Positions 27,701-38,052 of a stretch of 64,000 bases of DNA are shown in pieces. The stretch's first letter is position 1. Every line of letters begins with the position of its first letter. Origin of the DNA: Certhia americana (lineage: Eukaryota; Chordata; Aves; Passeriformes; Certhiidae). A program made the position numbers and the translations under genes. Location: the NCBI GenBank assembly GCA_018697195.1, contig CM031870.1, positions 8,315,380-8,379,379 on the forward strand, read 5' to 3'. Below the pieces are notes generated by a model. That model worked only from the letters and a program-made list of their open reading frames with translations. It was not told the origin of the DNA and did no database searches.

Positions 27701-30700
27701 TGCATCACACAGGTATTTCATATCTGATCACCTGTCAGTGCCAAAACATCCAGCCTTTCTCTGCACTGACTGTTTTAGAAGAGCTCATCTGTCTAGAGAA
27801 GCTGAATCAGAAGACTGCTCTAGATAGTCAAGTGCCAACTCAAATAAAGATTTTCAGATAAGAAGAATTTATCCTATATACTGGCACTGACAACACAACC
27901 CTGATTTGCTGCCATGTGAGCAATTCAAGTTTGTAGTTCTGAAGGATTAACAGTAGCACTACCAACACTTGCGAGGAAATCATCAGCAATGGCTGTTCCA
28001 AGGCTGACATGAACAATCATGCAACCCTTTAACACAACAGCTTCTTGAATTGTGGGATACTAGTCTTAGACAAACCTTTCTCAGCAAATTCAAAGTGAAG
28101 TCTCTTGAGGACTGAGATGTTGGAGAGTCTCACAGTGTAAAATGAGATAACAGGGTTTGGGGAACCCAGTGGTACAGATAACTCAGCATCCTGCTCTGGA
28201 AATTACAGGTTTCAGAACTGAAGAAGATACTGAAACTCCACCTCTTGTGTCTGACTGACGTATGGATGCCCCAGCCGCTACAAGGTCAGAAAAAATGAGG
28301 GCAGGGAACAGCAGGAAGAAAAATGCTATATCCACTTATTTACAGCACTTGAAGGCTGAGGATGTCCAGCTGCTTGAATGCAACTGTTTCAGAAGTGACC
28401 AGGCAAGTGAGGATATTTAGGGAGTGAAGCAACAGGGGCACTGAATTTTAAGCCAGATGTCTGCTGGCTCAGGACCCTAGGTGCAAGTTGTTTAAACTGT
28501 AGTCATTAACAAAGACGTTTAGAAATTCATTTGAAGTGGTCAAGAGAACTACCAAATTAAACATTAGCCCTAATACCACCAAAAGGACAAATGCTCTTTC
28601 CTTACACCAGCTGCTGTGTGTCACACTTTTTATTCTTACTACTTTCACACAAATGACACTTTTTTTTCTTGCTACTACCACTGCATACTTCAAATCAGTG
28701 AACAATTCAGGTTGGAAGGGATCCCAGGAGTTAGCTAGTTTAGTCTCCTGCTCCAAGCAGAGTCAGCAGTGAATACTTAAATATTATTTCTAAAAATAAA
28801 AACTAATAAAATATAGTAAAGACCATACAAGGAAGCTGTGATAAATTTTACAAAGAATCCTGTGAGTATTCAAGAACTATGACAAAAACCACAGAAATGC
28901 AGATTGATGCTGCATTTTAAAAAATACTTTGATTCTCTCATACCCAGTTAAAGAAACACAGAAGTCTTATTAATTGGAGGTTGGTGTCTGAACCACGCCT
29001 TGATATATAAAATAAGAAAAAGCCACCCCAATGAAATTATCTCCTACATACAACTACAAAATTAATAAAACATAGTACAAAAAGAAATCAATAGGAGCTA
29101 AAGAAGAGTGAAGTTGCAAGGCACAGTTGTGACCATGAACATTTAGAGGCCCTAACACAATCTACTATTACTTCATTACCTGGCCTTAATTTAGTTGAGT
29201 TTGCCACTCTAGCAACAGCCAGAGAGTCTCCCCAGAAGTACAATGTGCCTGTAACACCCTCCCAGTTCATCTGTCACAGAACCGTGCTGCAGCCATGGCT
29301 GTCACAGACAGAAAACCAAAAAGTCTTCATTTCACATTCCCAGTAAAATCAAATAGAGATTTTACACAAATGAGTTTGTCTTGGACACAGTTTGATAAAA
29401 GCAAGTCCTCATAGCTACAACATTTAGAACATATTGGTTTTAGTATATTCCTTAGGTTCAAAAATGTAAATAATGTGCTTTTCCCATATAATCAAATGAT
29501 AGTTTCAGAATTATTTTGGAATTAAATTATCTCTAAGCAGAAGTTATATTGGTGGTAAACACCTCAGCTTTCTTCCTAATATACAATTTCCAATCAAAAG
29601 AAAGTATGTGTAAACCAGTTTTAAAGTAAGCTATTAGGAATGCAGGTCTCAGGAGTTTCCCAGTTTTAGAAAGTTAACATCTTATTCCATAAATGGCTTC
29701 TGAGAGTGCACCTTCTGTGCCCTAAACATAAATGACAGGACTTCCATTCAAATTACTAGTAACATTAAGTTAATGTGCATGAAAGGAAACACTATTACAC
29801 ACTGCAGCCACACAATGGAATCAGTCCTGTGGAATTTTTATATGCCATGCTGCTACTACACACTTATCCTGATGGATAATGGCCTTGAATTACTAAAGCA
29901 TTACAACCTGAACAAAACCTCACCAAGAGAAAGCTCCAAGAAAAGAATTACTAGAACTTCACTTTAAGCCACCGAAATTCCTAAAGTGACACTCAATTTT
30001 TTAGATCCAGTAAGGTTTAGATGAATCAAGGCTAATTTAGGTTCTTCCTACTACAAACCATGTAATGCAGAATGAGTGTCACAGAGCACCTAATTCCCTA
30101 TGGGAACAAAAGCAAACTGGGTTGCTGAAAAGTAACCTATTCAGCACCATTGTCTAATCACATGTTGTTCTAACTCATTTCCAGAGCCAGCTCCTAGTTC
30201 TTCCAGACAGGAAAATAGTTGTGACCTCATACAAACATTTGCAAGGAGAAGACCGTAAATTACCTTCTGTAACCAATCAGACCTGGAAGAGTACCCAACA
30301 AGTACATTATTCCAGTTAGGAAAGAAACAGAATTTTTTTAACTGCAGATTCTTATCTGCCTAATCTTAGGGATATTGAAGCTACTTAAGAGAAACTCAAA
30401 ATCCTAAACCTGAAAGAAGATATAGCAATCAAGGTAAATTCAAACCAGGTAGATTATAGCACTATGTAGGAAATGTATTTGGCAACAATGACACAAAGCA
30501 AAAATATCCTGATCATTCCAGATCATAAGACAGCTTTCAAGTCATCCCTAACTTTGGGGATGCAAAAGCTCATCACAGGCTGCAGAAATACAAAAAAGTT
30601 GAGAAAAGGAGAGTGAAGAGATGTAGTTTAAATTCCTACAAAAAAATTAACTATAAAAAAGCCTTAGATAAAACCTTACAAAAGCAGCCAGGAGAAAAAA

Positions 30701-32580
30701 AAAATCAAAATTATTCTAAAACTATTCAAAATATTAAAAAAGCTTTCAGTCACAGTATTGAGTACATAGTTAAAAAACCCCAAACCTTCAGTTCAGATTG
30801 CAATATCTGAAAAATACAGGAATGGACTTCGAAGATTAGTCAAACGTGCACCACGTGTTCATTATAGCCCCAAGCTACCCAGTCAACCTCTACATCTGTG
30901 AACTTTAACATATATATTTATTATAAATGGAATTCAAGAGTCTGCCCATGGCTTCCCTGAAGTTTACTTTAATGCATTGCTTGCCTGCACAGTACATGGC
31001 ATAAAACTTCTGCTAAAAATCAGGAGAGCTAAACAGCTGTAGAGAACATATAATCTAACATAAGGAACAGGTTAAATATTTTGTTACAAAAAAATTAAAG
31101 TGTCATATATAAAAGTTACAGATTTTAGTTGTTAACAACTATTAACTTCAGATAGTAGGGAGGTCAAGATCAATTAATATATTAAGGCAAAAAACAATAA
31201 ATAATAAGACACAACCAACAGGAAATCATGCCAAACATAATGTAACAAGTAGTGTATTTGAAATTGAATTACTAGAGAAATACCTGGAACACTAGCTTGT
31301 TTCATATTATATCAATAAGGATACTGAAAATAATAGGAAAAGTCAAAGATCTCAAACTCTTTAGCTGCAGGAATAACATTAAAACACTAACAAAGTTAAG
31401 CAGCATGTCTGATGATTGGAAGAAACTTCAGTTTGGAGCTGGAAATGAAAAAGTAGCTCTCCTTCAATTTCCCATATGCAAAGTAAATCTAGTATAAACA
31501 TTGGTTGCATACACAAAGAGCCTTTGAAATTAAAAGCAGGGTAAATTTCAGGTTTTTCCATTAGCTGAGGCCAGCTGGAACAAACTCCCTTCCCCACTAA
31601 TCCTTTATCGGCATTATGTTAGGAAAAAAATAAAATTATTTGATATAATCTTCAAAAAGACATTTAAGATACAGCTGAGCCACTGGTGGCCGAAGCAGTG
31701 CTTTTCTCCCCAGCAACACTAAATTTGTTACCTCCAAAATCTTTGACCGCTCCTAGAGTATTATATGTTATGTAGAAGACATATTACGTATATTATATTT
31801 TATAGGCAGCGCAAGGCTATGTGTTTTTTCTCATCACGAGTGATCCTTTGCGAGCAGAGGTCCCAGTCCAACGCAGCTGGGATCCCCAGTAGTACCAGAG
31901 TCGCCCAGTTCCTGCGGCTGCCTGGGCAGAGCAGCCGTGCCCGGCGCGGCCCCGCAGCTCAGCCAGCAGAGCCCCGCTTCCCGCGGCCTCACCGCGCTGG
32001 GGCTCCCCCCGACCCGGGAGCTGCCTCGGGCACCGACAGCGGCTCCCCCTGCGGTGCTTCCCGCTGCCCCTTGCCCAGCCGGGCTCCCCCGGCCGTGCCC
32101 CTCCCGCCGGCGAGACCCTCCCGCGGTCGGACGCTGCTTTCGCCCCGGGCCGTTCCCCCCGCGCTCCTGACCGCCGGGCCGCCCCCCGTGGCCCTTTCCC
32201 GGCCGCCGCGGGCCCGGCACCCTCGCCCCGCGCCCTCCCAACATGGCCCCCATCCCTCCCTGCCTCTCCGCGGTGTCGGCCCCGCGGTTACCGAGCGGCG
32301 GCGGGAGGCCGGGCGGGGGCGAGGGCGGCGGCAGGCCAGGCGCCGGGCCGCCCCGCAGGAAGGACGGCACGAACTCGGCGGCGTGGACGTTGGGCACGAA
32401 GGGCTTGGCGTTGACGTTCAGCTGCCGGCTGAAGGCCGCCCCAAGCAGCTCCTGCTGCGCCTCGGCCTCTGCGGCCGGCGGGGCGCAGCCCGGGCCGGCG
32501 CCGCTGCCAGGCTCGATGTCTGCCTGGTCCCAGCAGTCGGGAGCCGAGTCGCTACTGCTACCGCTCCCGTTCGCCTCCAT
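12762..32580 (-). CDS. GSPT1: Eukaryotic peptide chain release factor GTP-binding subunit eRF3a, complete
   Basis: Fifteen coding exons in transcript order: 32292-32580, 22517-22564, 22103-22144, 21145-21363, 20137-20170, 19576-19653, 18162-18342, 17657-17811, 16544-16684, 15710-15803, 15300-15380, 14544-14717, 14006-14095, 13515-13683, 12762-12814. All GT-AG, all phases join, total 1,848 nt: 615 residues plus TAA; the human long isoform is 637. The protein is the translational GTPase that partners eRF1 to end translation. Visible parts: disordered N terminus with overlapping PABP-binding PAM2 motifs (about 54-75), an acidic stretch ([11 protein letters not shown]), then an EF-1A-like core with GHVDAGKST (197-205), DAPGH (274-278) and NKMD (336-339), and two beta-barrel domains ending in VLKLVPEKD. 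The start ATG has A at -3 and G at +4 and no in-frame ATG just upstream. The GTPase and barrel regions are nearly identical to human; N-terminal exons differ most. Cytosolic. Expression is probably constitutive from its CpG island. Confidence 0.97.
13515..13683 (-). CDS. GSPT1: GSPT1 exon 14: C-terminal barrel with cereblon-degron loop
   Basis: Codes for [20 protein letters not shown] and on to LRDEG. The Gly in DKKTGEK (residue 553 here) matches the human loop Gly (575) that lets cereblon bind GSPT1 in the presence of degrader drugs. Human has Ser where this sequence has Thr just before the Gly. The donor G|GTAAGG follows directly. Confidence 0.95.
18162..18342 (-). CDS. GSPT1: GSPT1 exon 7: switch I / G2 and G3 region
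   Basis: Codes for the segment [13 protein letters not shown] through [13 protein letters not shown] and [14 protein letters not shown]. The Thr of GKTVEVG is the switch I Thr of the EF-1A family and DAPGH is the G3 motif. The amino acids match human almost without change, which is as expected for this part. Confidence 0.97.
18854..18895. repeat. Short direct repeat in GSPT1 intron
   Basis: GTCCCCTCATAATTTTT occurs at 18854-18870 and again at 18879-18895, separated by an ATTATTAT spacer. It looks like a recent local duplication and has no clear function. Confidence 0.85.
20137..20170 (-). CDS. GSPT1: GSPT1 34-nt micro-exon with the P-loop lysine
   Basis: A 34-base exon flanked by a T-rich tract ending in AG and by GTAAGG. 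It codes for [10 protein letters not shown] with split codons on both sides (D before, M after). It holds the Lys and Ser/Thr of the G1 motif, so skipping it would abolish nucleotide binding and shift the frame. It is too short to find except by phase and homology. Confidence 0.95.
22565..32291 (-). other. GSPT1: GSPT1 intron 1 (9.7 kb)
   Basis: The largest intron of GSPT1, A/T-rich except at its 5' end, which is still in the CpG island. No extra coding exon is needed because exon 1 joins exon 2 in phase and matches human GSPT1 in layout. It holds a CR1 3'-end scrap near 28,700 and a (C)9(T)9 run at 26382-26399. Several 60-100 codon open frames have no similarity I recognise. Confidence 0.85.
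28690..28770 (-). mobile_element. CR1 LINE 3'-end fragment
   Basis: The plus strand reads AATTCAGGTTGGAAGGGATC, then AGTCTCCTGCTCCAAGCAG, the typical reversed 3' end of avian CR1 elements. It is a short, diverged scrap in GSPT1 intron 1. Confidence 0.75.
32292..32580 (-). CDS. GSPT1: GSPT1 exon 1: PAM2 motifs and IAP-binding tetrapeptide
   Basis: Ninety-six codons plus one base. After a short Ser/Gly start comes [11 protein letters not shown], identical to mammals. [17 protein letters not shown] carries the overlapping PAM2 motifs that bind the MLLE domain of poly(A)-binding protein. AKPF (58-61) is the motif exposed in mammals after proteolytic processing that binds IAP proteins. The exon ends in a Pro-rich run ([12 protein letters not shown]). 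The long poly-Gly tract of human exon 1 is absent. Confidence 0.94.
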
Positions 32581-32823
32581 TTTATGGCGGCCCCACAAGG
32601 CTCCGCGGCCCCGAAGCGTCTCCCAGGTAAGGAGGGAGCCGGCGGCGGCACCGACTCAGCACTCGCTCCGCCGATTCCGCGTGTGCTCCGCCACCCCGAC
32701 GCGAGCGCAGTATGGCCTCTCGGGCCGCCGTATCCCCTCCCGTCAGCCTCTCCTACCGCCATCGTAGTAGTTTTTATCTCCCCCGGCCTTCCTCCTGCCG
32801 CACGTCCGAGGCGCGGAGCAAGA

Positions 32824-32935
32824 ACTACAATAACCGTCATGCCTCGTGAGCGAACCCACGGCCCGCCTCCCGAGGACATACGGGAAATGGAGTTGCCTGC
32901 GTTCCTTGCGCCCTCTGGAACTGCAACTCCCGACG
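32824..32935. promoter_or_regulatory. Cluster of ZNF143/SBS-like motifs upstream of GSPT1
   Basis: Three imperfect matches to the ACTACAACTCCCAGCATGC type element: ACTACAATAACCGTCATGCC at 32824-32843, the reverse-strand CAACTCCATTTCCCG within 32881-32900, and CTGCAACTCCCGACGG at 32920-32935. ZNF143 sites are common at CpG-island promoters and often sit within 300 bases of the start. The matches are partial and binding is inferred. Confidence 0.4.
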
Positions 32936-33867
32936 GCCCCCGCGCGCGCCGTGCGTCCTGCCGACCCCGCCCCCTTTTCCAGGGGGATGAGGGACGCGGA
33001 GTTGGCGCGAACGCCTCAGGCGGGTCGGGAACTGCCTGGGTCAGCTCCCAGCGCTGCAAAATCACACCAAACCCGTCCTGCAGAGCAGAGGTGCACAGGG
33101 ACAGGGCAATGGTGGCAGCAGAGCTCCTGGGGAAGCTGAGGGAGCACACGCCCTCTCACGGGATGCCAGAAGGAACGCTGCCACACCTGTCCAGCCAAAA
33201 GTGGACAGGATGCATGGAAAGTTGAAATTTTGGTAATTCTCTAGGGCACTTGGACTTGGTTGTTGTTATGTAAAAAAAGCCATCCAGTTAAGCCAGAATC
33301 CGTAGGACTTTACAAATACTGAGGCCCTCCCTCCATTGGTATGACTCAGAAGTTTTTAAAACAAAACCTCAACAAACAAACCCCAAAAACATCACTTGAA
33401 GTTAAGTATATTTGGAGGGAAAAGTGTGGAACAGAGGGGAAACAAGTAGATTTTGGTTACGGGGCTGCACGAGGCTGTGGCAGCATTTTGTCTCATAAGG
33501 CACAGTGTGTTTATAACTACACAAAACAAAGAGAGAGAGTTTCTTGGAGTGCTGACGTGAGGATTGAGTCATCTGCAGAATTATTCATATTAGAACACTA
33601 TAGGGCAGATTAGAGTTGTTTTGAAAGCAGGTGGTCTTAGAACTAGAAATGAACGATCTCTGGTGCAGAATCCAGGGCAGTTTTGGCTGGAGAACTAAAG
33701 CTCTCCTGAAGGGCCATTGGTGTCATATAATTCTGACATGAGAACCAGAGGGTGTCTGGCCGCACACCGCGTGGGCCATGGACAAACACAAACTCCAACA
33801 TGTGTTAATGGAAATATGGGCTTCCAACAGATCCTATCCAGACAAAACATTAGCGTGCAGGGTAGCA

Positions 33868-33990
33868 CTTAAAAAACAAACAAACAAACAACCCCCCCAA
33901 ACAATCTAAAACCAAAACAAAGCAAAACAAACCCCCAAACCCTAAAAAAATGTAAAAATCCACAAAACTAAAAAAAACCCCAATCACCAA
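33868..33990. repeat. A/C-rich low-complexity tract
   Basis: The plus strand is almost free of G and T, with CAAA units and C-runs. It is probably a decayed simple repeat. Confidence 0.8.
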
Positions 33991-34747
33991 AACCCAATAA
34001 CACCATAGAAAGCTCATTTTGGGAGAAAAAGTATCACTTATAAGGAGAGACTAAAAACTTCTGCCCAAGTAGAAGCCTTTGCTTCAAGCACCACCAAGAG
34101 GTTAATCCTAACCCTATTCTCTGGCACGGAGTTTACTCCCCAGTTTTCAGACACTGTCAGTCTCTATTTTTCAAATCAAGTATAATTAAGGAAGAATCTC
34201 ACCTGTGCTACTGGTGTAATATATGGAACTTTGTCAAGCTACAAGTAAGTCCCAGCTGTGTGTGGCAATCATTTTTCTGTTCATCAAAAGGAAAAGTAGT
34301 ATGCAAAGCATTGTTTGGGTTTGTTTCTTTCAGTTCTAACCTTTGCTTGTTAGGTGACATTTATTAACCTAGAACTGTCTGATACATTTCATATAGTATG
34401 GAAACAAGGTAGCACCATTGCAGCACTCACTGGTTTCCAGTGTCCAATAATACATAAAAATCAAGTGGAGAGCAAGCTGCGTGCTTTCTGCTGTCAGAAT
34501 GACTTGTTACTGAACACTCTTTACTGGCAAAATGGGCATTTCACAGCTCAGGTCTATGAGTATAATGCTCTACTGCAAGCTTGTGTTTTGTTTGACTACA
34601 GGTCAGGAAAGCAGGTGCTTTTCTGAGCAACTAAGACGTTCCTTAAGACGACCAGCACACAGAACAAAGAGACAGCAATTCTTGCACACATTTTGGCATT
34701 CTTCTTGAAGGTTTTTGAAATGGAGCTTCTTTGTGATGGCTCCTGAA

Positions 34748-34792
34748 GTTGTGAGTTGTGAGTTGTGAGAACTGTGTGTGTGTGTGTGTGTA
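34748..34792. repeat. GTTGTGA triplication followed by (TG)9
   Basis: Three exact copies of GTTGTGA at 34748-34768, then (TG)9 at 34773-34790. A simple microsatellite that is likely to vary in length between individuals. Confidence 0.9.
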
Positions 34793-36854
34793 TAGTAGGG
34801 TCAAACAAGCATTTGATCAGAGGTGCAGAAGTGCATATTACCACTGACTTCAGGGGAAAAGAATTAGTTGTGTTTCACAACCTTTCTTCCTTCCTTGACA
34901 TGTACTTATTCCCTAGGTACTTGCTAGGATATAGACAATTAGTCCACAGAATTTCAGAAGATGCCACATGTCCTTCAGACTGTACAAACCTGTTTTGCAG
35001 GCTGTCACACATAGGAATTGTGTAAACTCAAACACTAAATTTTTAACAGGGCTACTAGTTTGTTTTTCCATTTCAGAACAGCTGGTACTCAAAACAAAAG
35101 TGGAGTTATGATAATTTTTCTGGCAAAATATCTACTGGAGTGTAAATGGCTCTGTTTGCTCGAGGTTTTAAACCATTATAAAAGCTTTTCTTGTTTAAAT
35201 ATCTTCTGCATCAAAATGTTTAGAATAAATATATCAGCTCTTCATTTAATAAATACTAAAATGCTTTCCTTATTGAGAACCACCCACACAAATCCATCCT
35301 CACTTAACTGACTGACTTAACTAGAAAAGAATAGTCTGGCCCAGATTAGGGTAACACATGAGGACAGACGTGCAGAGAAATTGTCTCCCCACAACTTCTG
35401 AGCTGTTAGATCCTGTGCTGAGTCTGTCCAGCTCATTAAATTTAGTGATGGAACAATCAACTTTCTTTCTCCTCCTGTGCTACTTAGATGAATCAAATAA
35501 GAGACATTTGGTAAATGCCAGGGCTGGTGTAAAGTAAGAATGGGGAACAGGACTTACTTTTTGGTGACAGCAAGTTATTAATAACTATTAATAAACTATC
35601 CTAAGGCAGCTTCACCACTAATTTGCAATCTGTGGTGAGTCAGTCCTGTAGCAGTGAAATGGAGAGCTTTGTTCATATGATATTAGGAATAGTGGTCTGC
35701 ACTTTGGTAGCAACTTCCACCCAAGCTCCCATAAGCACTTTACAGCCTGGCAGGGACACCTATGGAATACCAGTGCTTTAGCCATGTGAACTGAAGCAGA
35801 AGAGAAAGATGTATTTCACTAGAAATACACTAGGTTAACAGCTTCAAGAAGTTACTTGCTCACCACTCACGGGTAAGTTTTTAAAATTCCATGAACTACC
35901 AGCACCCTTAAAATGAAAAGAGATTTGTTTTCAGACACTGAGATATGATTGAATTGACTCAGTTTACCTTGACATCAGGTAACTTCCTGAGCAACATGAA
36001 AAAGAAACACTTTGACTGAGACTGGGAGGAGCAGGAAAGGAATACAACTTCCCTTTTTGGTGTGGCAGCAAACTGGGATTTGAGTGACGCACTGTGAGCC
36101 ATGCCCTGAAATTTAAAGGTATTCAAACATGTACAGTAGTTACACACCTAAATGAGTAGCCTGATATTTAGAATTGCTTTGAAGTCAGAAAGAGCCTTTA
36201 AAAACAAGCCAAGGAACAAGTTATTTACTTTGGAGAAAGAAAAGACAGCAGATAAGAGGTAAATTATTAGAAGTTTGACTAGGTGCCAGGAATTTATAAA
36301 TTAATATTTTTAAACCCTGGCAAATTCTCTTTCCACATAGTCTGTGAAGATGTAGCTGAGGACTAGAAAATAGAAAACACAACTATGTTTCAGTGTGATG
36401 GCTTCATTAAGAACCGAGTCTCTCCTAAGCTTTACTGGTGCTCCTGGAAGTATAAGTGAAAAAAGAGGCGTTTATATTTGTCTAATCCAAACTAAGATAT
36501 CATGCCCTGGAAACATCTTTTTACTGACTTGTTGTTCCAACACTGCTATTTAATAAATGCTCTTTCTGGAGTGTTCCTCTCCCTGTGCTGGACATTGGCA
36601 GAACTGCAGTCCATGAATTCCCTCATAGAAATTTATTTGAAGCTATTTAATTGGAAGAATTACAAATAAAAGTCTTCTTTGGTTTTCCAAATGTAGGACA
36701 AGAGCATAAACTCTATTTCACAGTCCAATCATAAAATTATTCCACATCTGCAAAGGAATTTAGAACTTGTCTCACATTTCATTGTGGGTTGGCAATGAGT
36801 ACTTTGGAGCTGGATTCTTCTTTTTGAGGGCTCCAATCTACAGCTAAAGCCTTT

Positions 36855-36882
36855 TTTAATTGCTCCTTTTGGAGCAATTAAA
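36855..36882. repeat. Perfect 12-bp inverted repeat with 4-base loop
   Basis: TTTAATTGCTCC at 36855-36866 pairs perfectly with GGAGCAATTAAA at 36871-36882 across a TTTT loop. No known role; intergenic. Confidence 0.85.
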
Positions 36883-37867
36883 CATGTACTACAGGCTTCA
36901 AAAAGGGTATAAAATTAATTGGTTTTGTTTTAGATAGCAAAAGTAATACATTGATTGCTACATCAAAATACCAGTATATGATACTCTGTGTCCATCTTCT
37001 CAGCTCTCAAATACCTCACATGCTTGGCTCATTGTTTTTAAAAATAACTCTGTGTGTCTCTCACTTCTGTGTATACACAACCTTTATTCTCCTTGATTGG
37101 GTATCTCTAAAAATAAATATGGAAAGGTGTTTTTTGCAAGTGCCATCCCTGTTTTCCGGTGACTCTAGCTGGAGGCTCAAAGTTCTCAGCTGTGTGATCT
37201 ATTGCTTAGTTACCTGTATTTAGGTCTCAGAGATCTGTAAGGTGGTTTCTTGTTGGATCTTTGCTCATGATGCCCCTCTTTGAATGCACAGGCAGTGCAG
37301 TTCCTCCTTAGAAAGAATTTCTTCTGTGGTTTTGACACCATGAGACTCCAGACTGAAAAATAGGAGAGGGATATTAGTTTAGGTAAGTTTTTCTGTCCAA
37401 ACTGTTATGTGCGCGTGTTTCTTGCTATCAAAGCTCAAAAGAAACAAAGATCGAGATTTAGGTGTGCACGTTGAGAAGAACCTGTGCATCGTTTATAAAC
37501 CTTCTGACAGTTAAAATGTTGCAAATAGTAGAGGGATTGCTTAATGTAGAAGGAATGTGCTGAGCAAAGGACACACATCCAAGGAAGGGAAGAACGAGAT
37601 CACTTAAATCATATAAACAGTGACTGAGTTAGGACTAGGAAGGTTAGAGACCGGAGGGAATCTGTTTTGAAGAAAGGCAGAGATTGTGTGGTTTCAGAGA
37701 TCTGAAAGCCAGGTGTAGGATTGGTGGGAGGAGGCATCATGTCAATCAATACTGAAGCACCTGAGAAAAAAAAAAATCTTTTGAAGTACAATCCAGACCT
37801 CTGTTTATCTATTCTAATGCTTTCTTTTAGATCAGCAATATTTTGATTAGAAAATTCACCTTTTGAA

Positions 37868-38052
37868 GCAGCATGGCCAGCGGGACCAGCACAGTGACGA
37901 CCACTGCTGAGGCCACACCTCAAGTGCTGTGTCCATTTCTGGACCCCTCATGACAAGAAGGACATTGAGGTGCTGGATCATGTCCAGGGAAAGGCAACAG
38001 AGCTGAGGAAGGGGCTGGAGCACAAGTGTGATGAGAAGTGGCTGAGTGTTAA
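37868..38052 (+). mobile_element. CR1 LINE fragment (3' ORF region)
   Basis: The plus strand carries CR1 landmarks in order: CTGAGGCCACACCTCAAGTG, GTGTCCATTTCTGGACCCCT, AAGAAGGACATTGAGGTGCT, GGAGCACAAGTGTGATGAG and AAGTGGCTGAG. This matches the part of CR1 just 3' of the reverse transcriptase, in sense orientation. It is interrupted and cannot code. Confidence 0.85.

Larger units (their letters stand above)
31880..33030 (-). promoter_or_regulatory. CpG-island promoter of GSPT1
   Basis: About 1.1 kb of strongly CpG-rich DNA covers GSPT1 exon 1, the first 400 bases of intron 1 and 450 bases upstream. No TATA box is visible. Upstream of the ATG are CTACCGCCATCG (YY1-like) near 32,752 and ZNF143-like sites listed separately. 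Long open frames on both strands here, up to 486 codons, come from lack of A/T-rich stop codons. Confidence 0.85.

Noticed and set aside
22565..32291. A hidden extra exon between GSPT1 exons 1 and 2
   Set aside because: The phases of exons 1 and 2 join directly and the joined protein matches the layout of human GSPT1. The apparent missing segment exists in the GSPT2 retrogene, not in GSPT1.
31765..33225. 486-codon open frame on the plus strand, and long minus-strand frames, across the GSPT1 CpG island
   Set aside because: GC-rich DNA has few stop codons. The translations are Pro/Arg/Ala-rich without domain character, and the real coding frame here is GSPT1 exon 1 on the minus strand.
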